This document shows, one piece after another, positions 1 through 11,211 of a stretch of DNA of 64,000 nt; within the stretch, counting starts at the first letter, position 1, and each line of letters starts with the position of its first letter. The notes under the pieces are model-generated. The model searched no databases and had not been told where the DNA came from. It saw only the letters and a list, made by a program, of their open reading frames with translations. The DNA is from Hemileia vastatrix (lineage: Eukaryota > Basidiomycota > Pucciniomycetes > Pucciniales > Zaghouaniaceae), in NCBI GenBank assembly GCA_030280995.1, contig JASXTE010000017.1, positions 9,133,998 through 9,197,997 of the forward strand. The letters are read 5' to 3'. Position numbers and translations under genes: made by a program.

Positions 1-700
1 GTCCTCTCCCCTCACCATCCTTTGTATCCCCCTTCTCCACCCCTCTCCCTCCCAACTCACCTCACCTAAATCCATTTGTTACACATATCACCCCTTTTGA
101 TCCCATATCCACCCTTATATATCTCATATAACTATAAAAAACTTTAAATGATCTACTTCTCACCCCTTTTCTTCTATATGGAAAAAAGGGGTGAATTGAC
201 AAGCCAAAGGGGTGGGTCGAGTAGCAAAAGGATACAGATGATTTTGAGGTTAAATGGTTGGGATGGAGAACAAGAAGGTTGGATCTGGAAGCAAGAGGTT
301 TAGGACATCTTAAAAAGGGTTTGGTGGGTTAAAGGGTGGAAAGAAAGGTTGAGGTGGAAGGTGAAATAGGTAGGGCAGGGTAGGGAGAAGTTAGAAAGGG
401 GTGAGTATAGATGAGAAGGGAAGCAAGAGTAGTGGGGTGGGTTTAAAAGAAAATGGGAAGGGAAGGGGAGGGGTGAGGAGTATGGAAACTTACTCATGAA
501 TGTTGGATACTTCAGTAACTTCCTTGGGATGTTTATCAAAAGAAGAGATATGTGAAGGAAGTCAGAAGGAATAAAATGGTGAAGAAAGGCATGTATAGAG
601 CTAAAAAGGATGTGAAATGAGGTAGAAAGAAGCTGAAGTAAAACTCTATCTTTCGGCCAAAGAACAGAGTTCACCCTCTCTGATTTTGGTACTCATTTTC
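1..700. other. Pyrimidine-rich then purine-rich block of R1
   Basis: The top strand is pyrimidine-rich to about 170 and strongly purine-rich from about 180 to 560. Around 641-675 there is one copy of a hairpin unit (AACTCT...AGAGTTCACC) that is tandemly amplified in R3. The same order of blocks recurs in R2 (48260-49640) and R3 (37050-37750), so this is a conserved feature of the R family and not random composition. Confidence 0.6.
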
Positions 701-2458
701 AACTATCAAAAAAAACATTTAAAAGTGGTTTATTTCTATTTTTACCCCTCAATCCATACAAGCTAACGGTATATTCAATGTTTGTAATAAGCACTGAAAA
801 TTGAGACTGAAGATTTAAAAAAATGTAAAAGCTAGCCATTAAATACTATTTCAATTTTTTACAAAGTTTTTTTTTGGAATGTTTATTAAGAATATACATA
901 AGATAGAAAACTAATAAAATGGGTAAAATTTTGAAACAAGTTGGGAAAAGTAAAAAATCCTATATTAAAATTTTGAACTAATGCACTTTATTTTTATTAG
1001 ATGAATGTATAGAGCCTTTAATTTAGCTCAGAACAATTTTAGTGAGATGTATAATATTTTTAAATTCAACTAAAAAATTTAAATAAATATTTAACATGAA
1101 ACAAATTGATATATTTAGTAAACCTTTTGCTTTATTTTATTTTTTATGATTACTGTACATGCAATAATAATTAACCATTATAACCAAAAATTTAATATAA
1201 TAAGTATTTTTGATTCCTCAATATATTTTCTATAATATTTTAAATAAAAAAACATTTTGAGTCCTTTTTTTAATAATTTTTTTTCATTTCAATGACTTTA
1301 TACCTTTTCCAAAATTGATAAATCTTAATTTTGGTGGAAAATAGATTGAACTCACAATGAGATCCTGTTTCCAACTGTGGCTCAATCTAAGTTAAACTGT
1401 TAGAAAATTTATAATTTTGTAAAAGTTTTATCAAATATTTCTAAATGTAAACATAAGTATATTTTTATATAAAAATGATTTATATTAAATACTTTAATTT
1501 CTGGATATAAATACAAATCAAGAATCATTTTAGAGAAATTTTTTATTAAAAATATTTTGGACTTTGATTTTCTAATATTATGAAAATATTCTTTTTTATC
1601 CATGAAAGTATAAGAGGATAACTAAAAAGAATTTTTATACAACTATAACATATAAAAAAGGTATCAGATCTTCTTTTAAGATTCATACTAATTCAAAAAA
1701 TCAATTTGCTCATTATAAGTACAAACTATATAGATTATTCAAATCCTCACATTATTTTTTAATTTTCATGTGTAAATTAAAGGGAAATCTCATAGGATAA
1801 AAATGGTATCTTTTTAAAAAATTAAATAAAAAAATTTCAAATAAATATATATTGTTGTAAAAATTCAAATTTAAACTTAAGGTTTTTTTTAAATGTGTAC
1901 TGATGAGTTGAAATATTCTTTATTCAAATTCATTTCTTTAAAAATATATTCATTCTATTATCTCTTATTTATAAGACCAATTACAAGAAGACTTATAAAA
2001 TATTCTTTTTACATATAATATCAAAGGGATTTAAGTTTAAAGAATTAGAAATTGAATAGCAGAAGCATATAATTTTTACCTATATGTGTAAATAAAATTT
2101 TTCTAATAAAAATATTGATAAATTGTTAACTCATATATTTTATTCAAGAAGTATGTGTAAATGTTCAGTTGTGAATTAATCCTGTCAAAACTTTTTTTCC
2201 AAAGACTAAAAAAGTAAACCTTCAACTTTTTACTTAATTTATTCATCAACAAAATAGAATTGAAATATTCTGTCTATTCATTTTAAAAAAATGCATCATT
2301 ATTTATTTTAATTAAAATACAATCCCTTTAAAACTAGCTTTTTTATATGCATATAACTCAAAATACCTATTGTGTATTTTTTAAAAAATAATAATCATAT
2401 GGTAGTTATACAATGAAAAACTAATATAATGATGAAAAATTACCACTTCTACCTATTA

Positions 2459-2905
2459 GGAGGTATCAATGTTCAGGGATCTGCAATTAGGGATCAGAAA
2501 TTTATTTTCCGGGATCAGACATTATTAATTGTGGAAGATTCTTATCCACTAGCCCTGGGGCTAGTGGATAAGGAATCCATGATAATGCATTATCCCGCCT
2601 CTTATACCCCAATTTACATTTCTAATTCCTGATCCCAAACCCATCACATCCATGAGGCATATCCAGAGAGTAGTCCAAGATGTGGTTATGGCAGAAAGTT
2701 GTGCACCATGTGGTTATGACAGAAATTTGTCCAAGATGTGGTTATGAAAAATTGAGTAGAAAAATGTCAGATAAGAGGTGAACATTGACACGTAAAGTGT
2801 CTAATAACCCAATTATTAGCAAATATAATTGTGGAAGATAATTGGGGTATAAGGATTTTTATATGCAATTAATTTAATTGCTGATCGGTCAACATTGATA
2901 CCCCC
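2459..2905. mobile_element. Harbinger element I, short non-autonomous derivative (MITE-like)
   Basis: It starts GGAGGTATCAATG and ends CATTGATACCCCC, with TA on both sides (2457-2458 and 2906-2907). The left ~200 bp match the left end of element II and the right ~250 bp match its right end, so it is an internal deletion derivative of the II type. The left subterminal region has a near-perfect hairpin (CTTATCCACTAGCCC, 2-nt loop, complement). The right subterminal region carries three ~34-bp repeats containing CAAGATGTGGTTATG. The empty site can be read from R2 near 51412. Confidence 0.85.
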
Positions 2906-3384
2906 TATTAAGTTCAGTTCTTGCACAATATTAGGGGGTATCAATGTTCAGGAATCCATAATTAGGGATCAGGAATTTTTCTTCCTGGAATCAGACATAT
3001 TAATTGCAGATGATTCTTATCCACTAGCCCCAGGGCTGGTGGATAAGGAATCCACAATAATGCATCATCCTGCTTCATATACCCCAATTTCTGTTCCTAA
3101 TTACTGATCCCAAAATCATCACATCCATGATGGATTTTTAAGAAAGCTACATAACTTATAATTGCTGATGCCATCCTTAAGTCTTTCCTCACTCTATGAT
3201 TATAAATTTTGGTCAAAAACACATAACATTTTTTCTCATCCTTATGTGTCTCTTCCCTCTATGATACTTAATCTTGGTGGAAAACACATAAAAATTTTTT
3301 CTATCTACACACCCCACCTGCTCATTTAGTGGAAAATTCCAACTTCCCACTTACCACTCATCATCTAAACCTTCTGCTGAAAAT

Positions 3385-5483
3385 AATGAATAACATCTCT
3401 ACTAGGAAGAAACTTCACTCAGATATGAATGCTATCACTTTAGTTTTACCCTCTGACTCTGATTCTGACTCTGGTTTGAAAGATGCTTTGGATTATATGT
3501 CTTATCTTTCCAAAAAGTGGTACATCATCCCAAGGGGGCCAAATCTTTATCATGATCTCAGATATGATCCCCGCTCCATTCTCAACATTCCTCAACTAAA
3601 TTTCACTCAAATATTTCAAAATCCTGCTGATTCGTTTTTCAAACTTTCTCAACTCATCTCCAATGATCTTATCTTCCATAATAATCCCCATAACAAACAT
3701 TGTGATCCTTCTTTTCAACTTGCTGTCACACTATGTTGTGTTGGTTCAAATGGAGTTGGTGCTGCTGTAAGACATTTAAATAATATTTTTACCATAGGAT
3801 ATTTTACCATCATATTATACACCAAGCGCTGCATGATTGCTATCCTTTCTCTTCAGTCACAAAAACTTGCTTGGCTAACTCAACAACTTCAAATTGAATC
3901 CTCTTAAGTAATGCAAGCTGAAGGTTTCCCTGGACTTGTATGTTCTGTTGATGGTAAAACTATAACTATGAGTCAAAAGCCTGCTCATTTTGGAAACCAT
4001 TATTTTGATTGCAAAAAAAGGTTTTTCAAAATGTTCTCCTATTTATCATCTTTCATAAAATAACTTTTTATCTTCTTTGTAGATACTCTATTGCTGTTCA
4101 ATTGTCTGTGATTTCAACAAAAAGCTTATTGCTTTTCATATTGTCTGCACCTGTGTGGTGATCCAAAACTGGTTAGGCCTTTGGAGTGCATATTTGGGGG
4201 TATTTTGTATGCAGGGTGTTATTGGGATTAAGGTGATATTAGTGGATTTTTTCATCTTTAGGTGATATTTAGTAGTGTTTATGGAGGCTTAAGCTAGGGT
4301 AACTTATTATGTCTCAGCTTAATGTCCTTTCTTTTCTCTTCATTTTGGTATCCCTATGGGTGGTTACCTTGTTTTATAGGGTAGTTATGGTGTTGTTATT
4401 GGTATTTATCGGAATTTTATTGCTTAGTGGTGCTTATCTAGGCTTAAGCTAGGGTCACTTATTATGTCTCAGCTTATATTCCTATATTTTATTTTCATTT
4501 TGGTATGTCTTATGTGTGTTTATATTGTTTATCAGTGAAGTTATGGGTTTTTAGGGTTTTTAGGGTTTTTATGGGTTGTATGGGTGTTTTAAGGCCTAAA
4601 AGCAGCCTTCCTGCCCCTAAGCGGAGGCCCGCCTTGAAGCGGGGTGCCTGCATGGGCGCTGGGAAAGCACTAAAATGAACTTTTATGCAAGAAAAAGGGA
4701 TTTTGGGCAGGGAATTTGTCAGGGTGGTATGTGCACTGGCTGTATGATGCATGGGTGGGAAGATTTTTAGGAAATAATCTCATCTCTTTACTCATCACCT
4801 ATCTGTTCCTCACTGTCTCATTGGCTGGTTTTTTGTTCGAATATATTACTGTTCATTTCAACTCTTTCTGGAAGTCTGTCTGGGACTATTATCTTCACTT
4901 TTAAAGAGGTCAAGAGTGTTTAATTAGAGGGTCTAGCAAACAAATCTCCAATTTTCTGCAACAGGTAAATCTCACTTGTTTTCTAAAGGGACAGGGGTTA
5001 TTCTTTCTGGTTTCTCTCCAACTCCCTTGGTCAAGGCCTATAGCTAGTAATATAGGATTGTCTACACTGGCTCATGTTGTGACTCTTCCGTCTTCCAAAG
5101 AATGAGGATTTCTCAAAGTCCTGACTCATACTTTTACAAATCTCAGTACCTCCTTTCAGACTCAGCATATGCAAATGGAAAGTACATTATACCTGCTTTC
5201 CATGGTGCAACCTTATAAAATGACCCCAAAAACACCTTTAATTATCACTTTTCTCAATCAAGAGTACAGTTTGAACATGCTATTGGGATTCTAAAGGGGA
5301 GATTTTCTAGTGTCCGGAACTCAGAATACAATTTCAAAAAAAATGGAAATCAGAACAGCAAATCATTGGATAATGACTTGCGTTAAACCCCACAATATCC
5401 TAGCTGATTTAAAGGATGAGTGGAATGCTCTTTATAAAGAAGAGGATCCTGAACCAGCTCCAGCCATCCCCTCCCTTAAATAA
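3385..5483 (+). pseudogene. HARBI1-like DDE transposase, interrupted
   Basis: The first exon encodes about 170 residues ending in the helix-turn-helix-like segment FQLAVTLCCVGSNGVGA. After a stop (3905-3907) the frame continues with AEGFPGLVCSVDGKTITMSQ, where VDG carries the first catalytic Asp. A probable ~60-nt intron ends with TTTGTAG near 4081. The sequence is then split by a solo LTR. It resumes at about 5067 with a DSSVF motif, then LSDSAYANGKYIIPAF (second Asp) and FEHAIGILKGRFSS (Glu). The C-terminus ends at the TAA 5481-5483. D-D-E order and motifs fit DDE_Tnp_4. Several in-frame stops and indels make it inactive. Start ATG 3385 is chosen as the first Met in frame; the true start is uncertain. 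Confidence 0.8.
4173..5066 (+). mobile_element. Solo LTR of the B family, divergent subfamily
   Basis: It is flanked by the 4-bp duplication CTGG (4169-4172 and 5067-5070) and inserted in the Harbinger transposase. The last ~250 bp match the ends of the other B LTRs, including the 3' terminus GGATTGTCTACA. The 5' half is diverged and contains an internal near-duplication (AGGCTTAAGCTAGGGT at about 4287 and 4441). At 894 bp it is shorter than the ~1050-1093 bp of the other copies. No internal retroelement sequence remains, so it is a solo LTR. Confidence 0.85.
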
Positions 5484-7331
5484 CAAAACATTCATTCAAC
5501 TGGAACGTGCTCTTTCATTATTCCAATCACCCTCCGCCATTTTGACACACAACCCTTTTAATTTTTTGTTTTCATACTCTCCAAATATCCACTTTGTATA
5601 ATTTATTCACTTGGCTTATATTTTTGTTTGTTGCATATTCATTTTTTTTGAAATTTACAGTGAATATCTCTTTTTTGGATGGCTCATTGGTTTTCTTTCA
5701 CCAGCTTAACATGACATTGCATATTTACTGAAATTGCATAATTTTTCACTGTTTCTTTTTTTCATTCATCCCTCATATCCTTTTCTTCTTCTCCAACATC
5801 CATCAACCAATTAGGTTTCATTTATTTTCTCATCTCATTTCTCCAGGTAAGTCATTTTATTCTTTTTTTGATTTTTTTATTACTAATTATAATTTTTTTT
5901 CTGTTTTTTTATTTTTTGTATCTAAATTTTTTTTAAGTGGTTATTTTTGATTTCAATGGTAAAATTAACCTTTTTTCTCTCCCCCATTTTTCTTTTTTTA
6001 TTAGCTCTAACACCCTACTCTTCATCTTTCCTTGGCATGGTCATTATCCCCACTTTCCCCAATCTCACTTTTTTTTTGGCTCAATGTCATTAAAACACAT
6101 ACATTGCACATTCTATATGCATTTCACTTACTCCATATTCAATTTCCCCACAATTCCAACATCAATCTTTCTCACTCTATTTTTCCTACTTTTAAATAAA
6201 GGAAGTTTCATCTCCTTTTTTTCATGCCTATATGATATCTCATTCCTATTATTAAAGTTTCATACTTAAATATATGTATGAATTTTATCTGGATAACAGT
6301 GAACTTATTAAACTCCTTTTGTTCTCATCTCCATTGCCACTTTTCAAGTTTTTGTAAAATTTTGAAAATCAGACTTGGAATTAGGGTTAGGTTGATTTGA
6401 ATCTAATTGTCTTTTTAATGAAGATTCTTCTAAAGGCTACCTTTCATTTCTTGCAAACAGATTTGAATTTTTTTCAGTGGTTGCTGAGATATTGACCATT
6501 AAATTTGAGACTTTTTTTCCCAATTTAAATTTTTTTTTCATTTTTTTATGTAACAAATTAGGGTTAGGTTTATTTAAATCAAATATCCTTTAAATTAATA
6601 TTCTACTAAAGCCTATCTCTAATTTCCCACAAAAAGGTTTGAATTAGCTTCAGTGGTTGCTAAGATTTTGACCTTTGAAGTTGAGCCTTTTTTTCCAAAT
6701 TTAACTTATCTTATTTCACATTTTTATATTTCATAATTAGAGAATAAGGATTCTGAAACTCTTATCTGATAATTATCTGGGATTTTATCTCCCTCTCTTT
6801 GGATTTTTCATCATCACTGCTTAATTTTTTGTACAAATTCGCAAAGTAGAGTCAGAATTAGGGTTGGGTTTTTTTGAATCAACTGTCCTTTTAGCTGAAG
6901 ATACTTTAAGTTTAAATAAACAAACTAGATTTTGTGAGTTTTATTTTTTTGGTTTTTGACACAATTTAATTTTTTTTCAGAGAAAAAATACAACTTTTTT
7001 TTTTGGTTTAATTTTTTGCTTAAAAATTTTTTTATCATTTTTTTCAAGGACTTTGGAAACCTTTTCACACTTTTCTGGCAATTTTCAGGGAGGTTTTAGG
7101 GGACCTTCAGGGCACTTTTTTTGAAACTTTTGGATCAATTTTTGGGAAATTTGGGACTCTTTTTTTTGGCAAAATTTGGGGCTCTTTTGTTGAACTTTTG
7201 GAACTTTTTTTTGGCAATTTTTGAGACTATTTATTTTGGGTAGTTTGAGGAGAGATTTTTAGGTAAGTTTCGTGCAATTTGGTTTATTTTTTTTATTTAG
7301 ATTGATATTTTTATTTTATTTTTAGAAAAAA
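5484..7331 (+). repeat. T-rich non-coding spacer with imperfect ~200-bp repeats
   Basis: No credible coding sequence; the ORF at 5937-6269 is low-complexity Phe/Ser/His sequence. A unit containing GAATTAGGGTTAGGTT, then TTGAATC and 'cagtggttgctragat', recurs near 6375, 6560 and 6855. From about 7040 to 7260 a short GGNACTTTT/GGGACT motif is repeated many times. This is the 5' flank of the decayed coding region at 7332. Confidence 0.55.
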
Positions 7332-8510
7332 ATGACTGAGAGTCTAGACTCATCTAAAAATATAGAAATTTTTTCTTCAAACTCATCCCTTTTGTCACTT
7401 ACCTCAATATCTTCATCTTTTCTTTCTTCACTTTCTTCAATATCATCTCTTTCAAAACCTGGTCACAGTAGAAACTAAATAAGAGAAAAACAATTTTGTT
7501 CCAAATTTACTGGCAGTTCAACTGAATTTAGTTACTTCAAGACTATATTCTTACAAAAAAAACTTATCCAAAAAAACTACTTAAAAATATAATTTTTATT
7601 ACTGAGCCTATAACCAATAAAAAATTAAAGTCAAGTAACAATAAAGAAGATAAGACTGGAAATAAAAAAAAATGCTGTTTTTTCTAATGCTTTCAAACCT
7701 CAATTGATTCTTGAGATTCACTCATTTGAAGAAAAAACAAATGAGATGTTTCAAAATCTATAAGATCTTATATTGACTTTGTATCCATTGGCCTTAGCTT
7801 GTCAACCTTTATCAAACAAAAATATTCTTGGAGCTTTCATTAATGGTACTAGTTGGAGACCAGGATGCAACAAACATTTTTCACTTAGTAAACTTTTTTA
7901 TAGATGAATGAATATAAAAAAATTTATTATTCTTTCTACAGGTATTTATTCTATACTCCAAGATCTTACTGCCCAATAAATGAAAGGAGATTTGTAAAAT
8001 TGGGACTCCTTGTCAACATTCAACCATCTTTTAGCTCATCAATTAAAGTATTTATGTTGATATACTTTTGAATCTAATCATGAATTGGAAAAACAATTTA
8101 GAATCCCTAAATGGACAGATGCAGAATGGCTAAAACTTTTTGATGATGATATATTTGTTGTGCTTCTAATGTCATGGTAAAATTTAGTAGTCTTTAAAAC
8201 AAAATTCAAATGGATAAAAACAATCTAAACTCACTCAAATTTGGAATATACTCATACATTAATCCAGAAACTCATCTTCTTATCCCATCACCCTCCTCAT
8301 CTACATAAGGCCATTGTCTATACTTCCCAGACCATTGATGCATTATTGACTTTGGAAGAGGAAATGGAATAATTGCAGAAATTTTGTATTTGAATCTTTA
8401 CAATCACCAGATGACTAAAGCACCACCTGGCTTAGAATCCTGTGAAGAATTCACACATTTTGGATGTTTATTTCAAATCAATAGGGATCTTGTCAATAGG
8501 ATTTATAAGG
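7332..8510 (+). pseudogene. Decayed coding region of unknown function in element II
   Basis: It begins ATGACTGAGAGTCTAG (MTESLDSSK) followed by a Ser-rich segment. It continues in shifting frames with protein-like stretches such as PQLILEIHSFEEKTNEMFQN, LYPLALACQPLSNKNILGAF, FRIPKWTDAEWLKLFDDD and QTIDALLTLEEEME. Stops and small indels interrupt it about ten times. I do not recognise the family. It lies between the transposase and the Myb-like gene in the transposase orientation, so it may be a third element gene, a captured host gene, or the remnant of another insertion. Confidence 0.4.
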
Positions 8511-9393
8511 TAAAGAAAAAGGTGTGGTAAAGCAAAAAAACATTAGGTAGAAAGAAAAAGTACAGGGTGTAATATAGTTTGTCAAATATTATTTTTATTT
8601 CACAAATTAACATTTTACAAGTCACATATGAAAATCTACTTACCTAAATTAATGAGACATCGGCTGTGTGTTGTATAATGGTAATCATGAGGAAATAGTT
8701 TTTTCTCATGGGGTTCATGTATACACTTGTGTTTGATTTCATTGACTTTGGTCACAGAAAATCGCCACTCACACTTTTACTTGAATATTGTCATTAATTT
8801 AGGTTTTTTAATTATCTTATAAGACTTGTTTTCATGCTAATTTATGCAATGAACATAAATTTTGTTAATCTATGCCCCTAATTCAATAAAACACAGGTGA
8901 GGGTGTTGCCATTTTTTTTGTCATAAATTTTTTTCCGACTTAGAAAAAAAATGGTGATCCCCACCCCCTGTTATGGTAAAACACAGGGGAGGGTATTTCC
9001 ATTTTTTTTTCATAAATTTTTTTCCAACTTAGAAAAAAATAGTGATCCCCACCCCCTGTTATGGTAAATAGCAGAGGAGGGTATTGTCAAAAAAATTAGG
9101 GACACTCTTAAGTTCAGGAAAGGGGATTACTAGCCGTTCACCCCTAGATTTCCTGTGGTGAATCTTTCAAATCTCAGTTACGAGTGTGTGCCAAGGATTG
9201 ATTATTAGCTTTAATACATTCTATCAAGAAATTTTTTTAAAAGAAATACAAAAAAGTAGCTATAAAACATTTTCATTAAGTGTTCAATTTTGTCAATAGA
9301 TTTATTAGCTTTAACACATTCTCTCAAGAAACATTTCTTTTTTGATCCATCTTAAAGTTGATACTTGAGTTTCATTTGATCCAATAAGAAACT
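8511..9393. other. Non-coding AT-rich spacer with a 90-bp tandem repeat
   Basis: Two copies plus a partial third of a 90-bp unit run from about 8889 to 9090. Each begins ACACAGGKGAGGGT and contains GTGATCCCCACCCCCTGTTATGG. The C-rich and G-rich parts of neighbouring units (CCCCACCCCCTG and CAGGGGAGGG) are roughly complementary and could pair. Nothing coding is visible in the rest. Confidence 0.6.
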
Positions 9394-10556
9394 TTACTCA
9401 AGAGCCTTCTCTTTCTTTATCTCGATTTTCCTCTCCTCCAAGTCATGTGCCCTCTCATCCCTCTTTAAAGAAAGCTCAAATTTATTCTCCCTTAAGTCTT
9501 GTACCCTCCCATCTCTCTGTAAATAAAGCTTGAATTTCTTCTCCTCCAAGTATTTTGCCCTATCATCTGTTTGTAAAGAGAGCTCATATTCATTCTTTTG
9601 AAATTTGAAAGTATCTCTTGAAATTTCAGCTTTACCTAGAGTGAAAAGGAATATTAACAATAGAAAAGAAAAGCTCACTTAATTATTAATCACTAAGGTG
9701 AGATCAGGTTGTTTTATATTGCCATAAGGATCTATTGAAAAGATATCTTTATTGGTGGAAGTCAAATGAGGGGAGGCTTGAGTAGAAGAGGAAGGAAAAA
9801 TATTTCTATCAACATCATGTTTGGAGATATCATCTTCTCCATATAGAATGGTAGCAGGATTAACATCAGCTCTCTCTGAAAATATGGAATCTATCTCTTT
9901 ATAGTAAGGAAATAAAGAATAATGTTTATTGTCTGTGGATTTGATGCTTTTACTGATATCAAGTTCACTAATACCAAAACCAGTCACCAGAAAAAAAATT
10001 TGGGTACCTAATTGCAGGTGCCAATCCATATCTTTGATTTGATTGAGCTCTAGCTCAGCTATAATTCTTCTGGAAAGACCGCGCACTGAACACTTAGCAT
10101 GCTAGCTTATATGGCATCAAATATGAGTTATTATTGTGTCACATATAGATCAAGGGATCGGCACCTGTTAGCAGGTTTCAGCTGTTTTTTGAGGTGAGTG
10201 AAAGATGAAAGAGTCTCATCTTTCTTTTATTTTGCTCAATAGTACTTAAAGTGCTCAGACAACTGTTTAGGCAAAAGATCAATTCTTCCTTTTGTCTTGA
10301 TTCATAATTCATTGGCCATTAGAAGATATCCATAAACTTTGATGCATGAGGCTGTCCTACATTAGTTGCATTCTCAGTACCAAAACAAGAATCATAATTA
10401 GTTTTAGTTCTCAGCCAGTTCTTAAGTATGAGATGACCATTTTTTTAGTTAAATGGTCTTTGATCTCTCAGCTGAGCAGGGGTAAGAGGGAGTAATGGGA
10501 TTTGAAGAAAAACTGGGGGAAGGCTGCCTTTGAGAAGATCCATTATCACAAGGCAT
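9394..10556 (-). pseudogene. Myb/SANT-like DNA-binding gene of element II
   Basis: On minus, ATG 10556 starts MPCDNGSSQRQPSPSFSS. The parallel copies continue with LINWLKAKANYDSCFGTENA (III left arm) and MANELQNKTKGRIDLLPKQM (III right arm), a trihelix/Myb-like region. Next come a Ser/Asp-rich acidic segment (YKEIDSIFSERADVNPATIL) and, after an intron, a highly charged probable coiled coil with a repeated motif (EKKFxLxLQRDxRxxDLxE). In PIF/Harbinger elements a Myb-like partner usually assists the transposase; that role is inferred here. This copy has frameshifts and a ~170-bp insertion at 10006-10176. The function as element accessory protein is well supported; the precise exon map is not. 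Confidence 0.68.
10006..10176. mobile_element. Small MITE-like insertion in the Myb-like gene
   Basis: The sequence begins ACCTAATTGCAGGTGCCAAT and ends with a close inverted match (reading inward from the right: ACCTGCTAACAGGTGCCGAT), about 18 of 22 positions. The two arms of element III lack this segment at the equivalent place. No clear target duplication is visible and it has no coding capacity. Confidence 0.5.
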
Positions 10557-10864
10557 GATGAGATATTTGAAGATGAAAAGGAGAAGAAAAAAACAGATGA
10601 GATGGGGAGGTATTTTGAATGGATTGAATAAACAGGCATGATGCAAGTGCACAGAAAGGTATGGAGGCTGGCACATCCAGAAAGTTGTCCAAGATGTGTT
10701 TATGAAAAATTGAGAATAAAAATATCAGATAGAGGTGAAAAATGACTCATAAAATGTCTAACAACACAATTACTAGAAAAAATAATTGTGGAAGATAATT
10801 GTGGTATAATGATTTTTATCTGAAATTAAATTGATTTCAGATTGGTCAACATTGATACCCCCTA

Positions 10865-10901
10865 ATATAATATAATAAAATCAATTTAAGAAATTACATA
10901 A
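10865..10901. other. 37-bp AT-rich spacer between two back-to-back Harbinger elements
   Basis: It lies between the right end of II (CCCCC plus TA) and the left end of III (TA plus GGGGG). It contains only A/T-rich sequence with two G/C-containing patches and is either residual R1 target or filler from insertion. Confidence 0.6.
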
Positions 10902-11211
10902 TAGGGGGTATCAATGGTGAAAAATCTGCAATTAATTCAATTGCAGATGAAAATCATTATACCCCAATTATCTTTGTCAATTATTTTTTCCAACAATCGG
11001 GTTATTAGACCTTTTATGTGTCAATGTTCATCTCTATCTGACATTTTTATCCTCAATAGTTCATAACCACATCTTGGACAATTCCTGTCATAACCACATC
11101 TTGCACTGATTTCTGTCATAATCACATAATTTCTATTCATTCTATCCATTCAGAACCCCTCCCCATCTTATCTGTTTTTTTCTTCTCCTTTTCATCTTCA
11201 AATATCCCATC

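Larger units (their letters stand above)
2934..10862 (+). mobile_element. PIF/Harbinger-like element II with two transposition genes, decayed
   Basis: Termini are GGGGGTATCAATG and its complement, flanked by TA at 2932-2933 and 10863-10864. Inside are a DDE_Tnp_4 (HARBI1-type) transposase pseudogene on plus (3385-5483) and a Myb/SANT-like gene on minus (10556-9394). This two-gene pairing is characteristic of PIF/Harbinger elements. Between them lie T-rich repeats, a third decayed coding region and a 90-bp tandem repeat. A solo LTR-B (4173-5066) sits inside the transposase. Harbinger elements usually give a 3-bp TWA duplication; here only TA is clearly shared. Confidence 0.82.

Noticed and set aside
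300..674. 124-residue minus-strand ORF rich in Pro, Ser, Leu and His
   Set aside because: It lies in a purine-rich tract of R1. Low-complexity translation with no domain; the matching region of R2 has no corresponding frame.
5937..6269. 110-residue plus-strand ORF of Phe/Ser/Leu
   Set aside because: Product of T-rich low-complexity DNA, with no homologous frame in related sequence.
6370..6570. Telomere-like TTAGGG sequence
   Set aside because: Only isolated 'attagggttagg' within a ~200-bp repeat; no tandem hexamer array.
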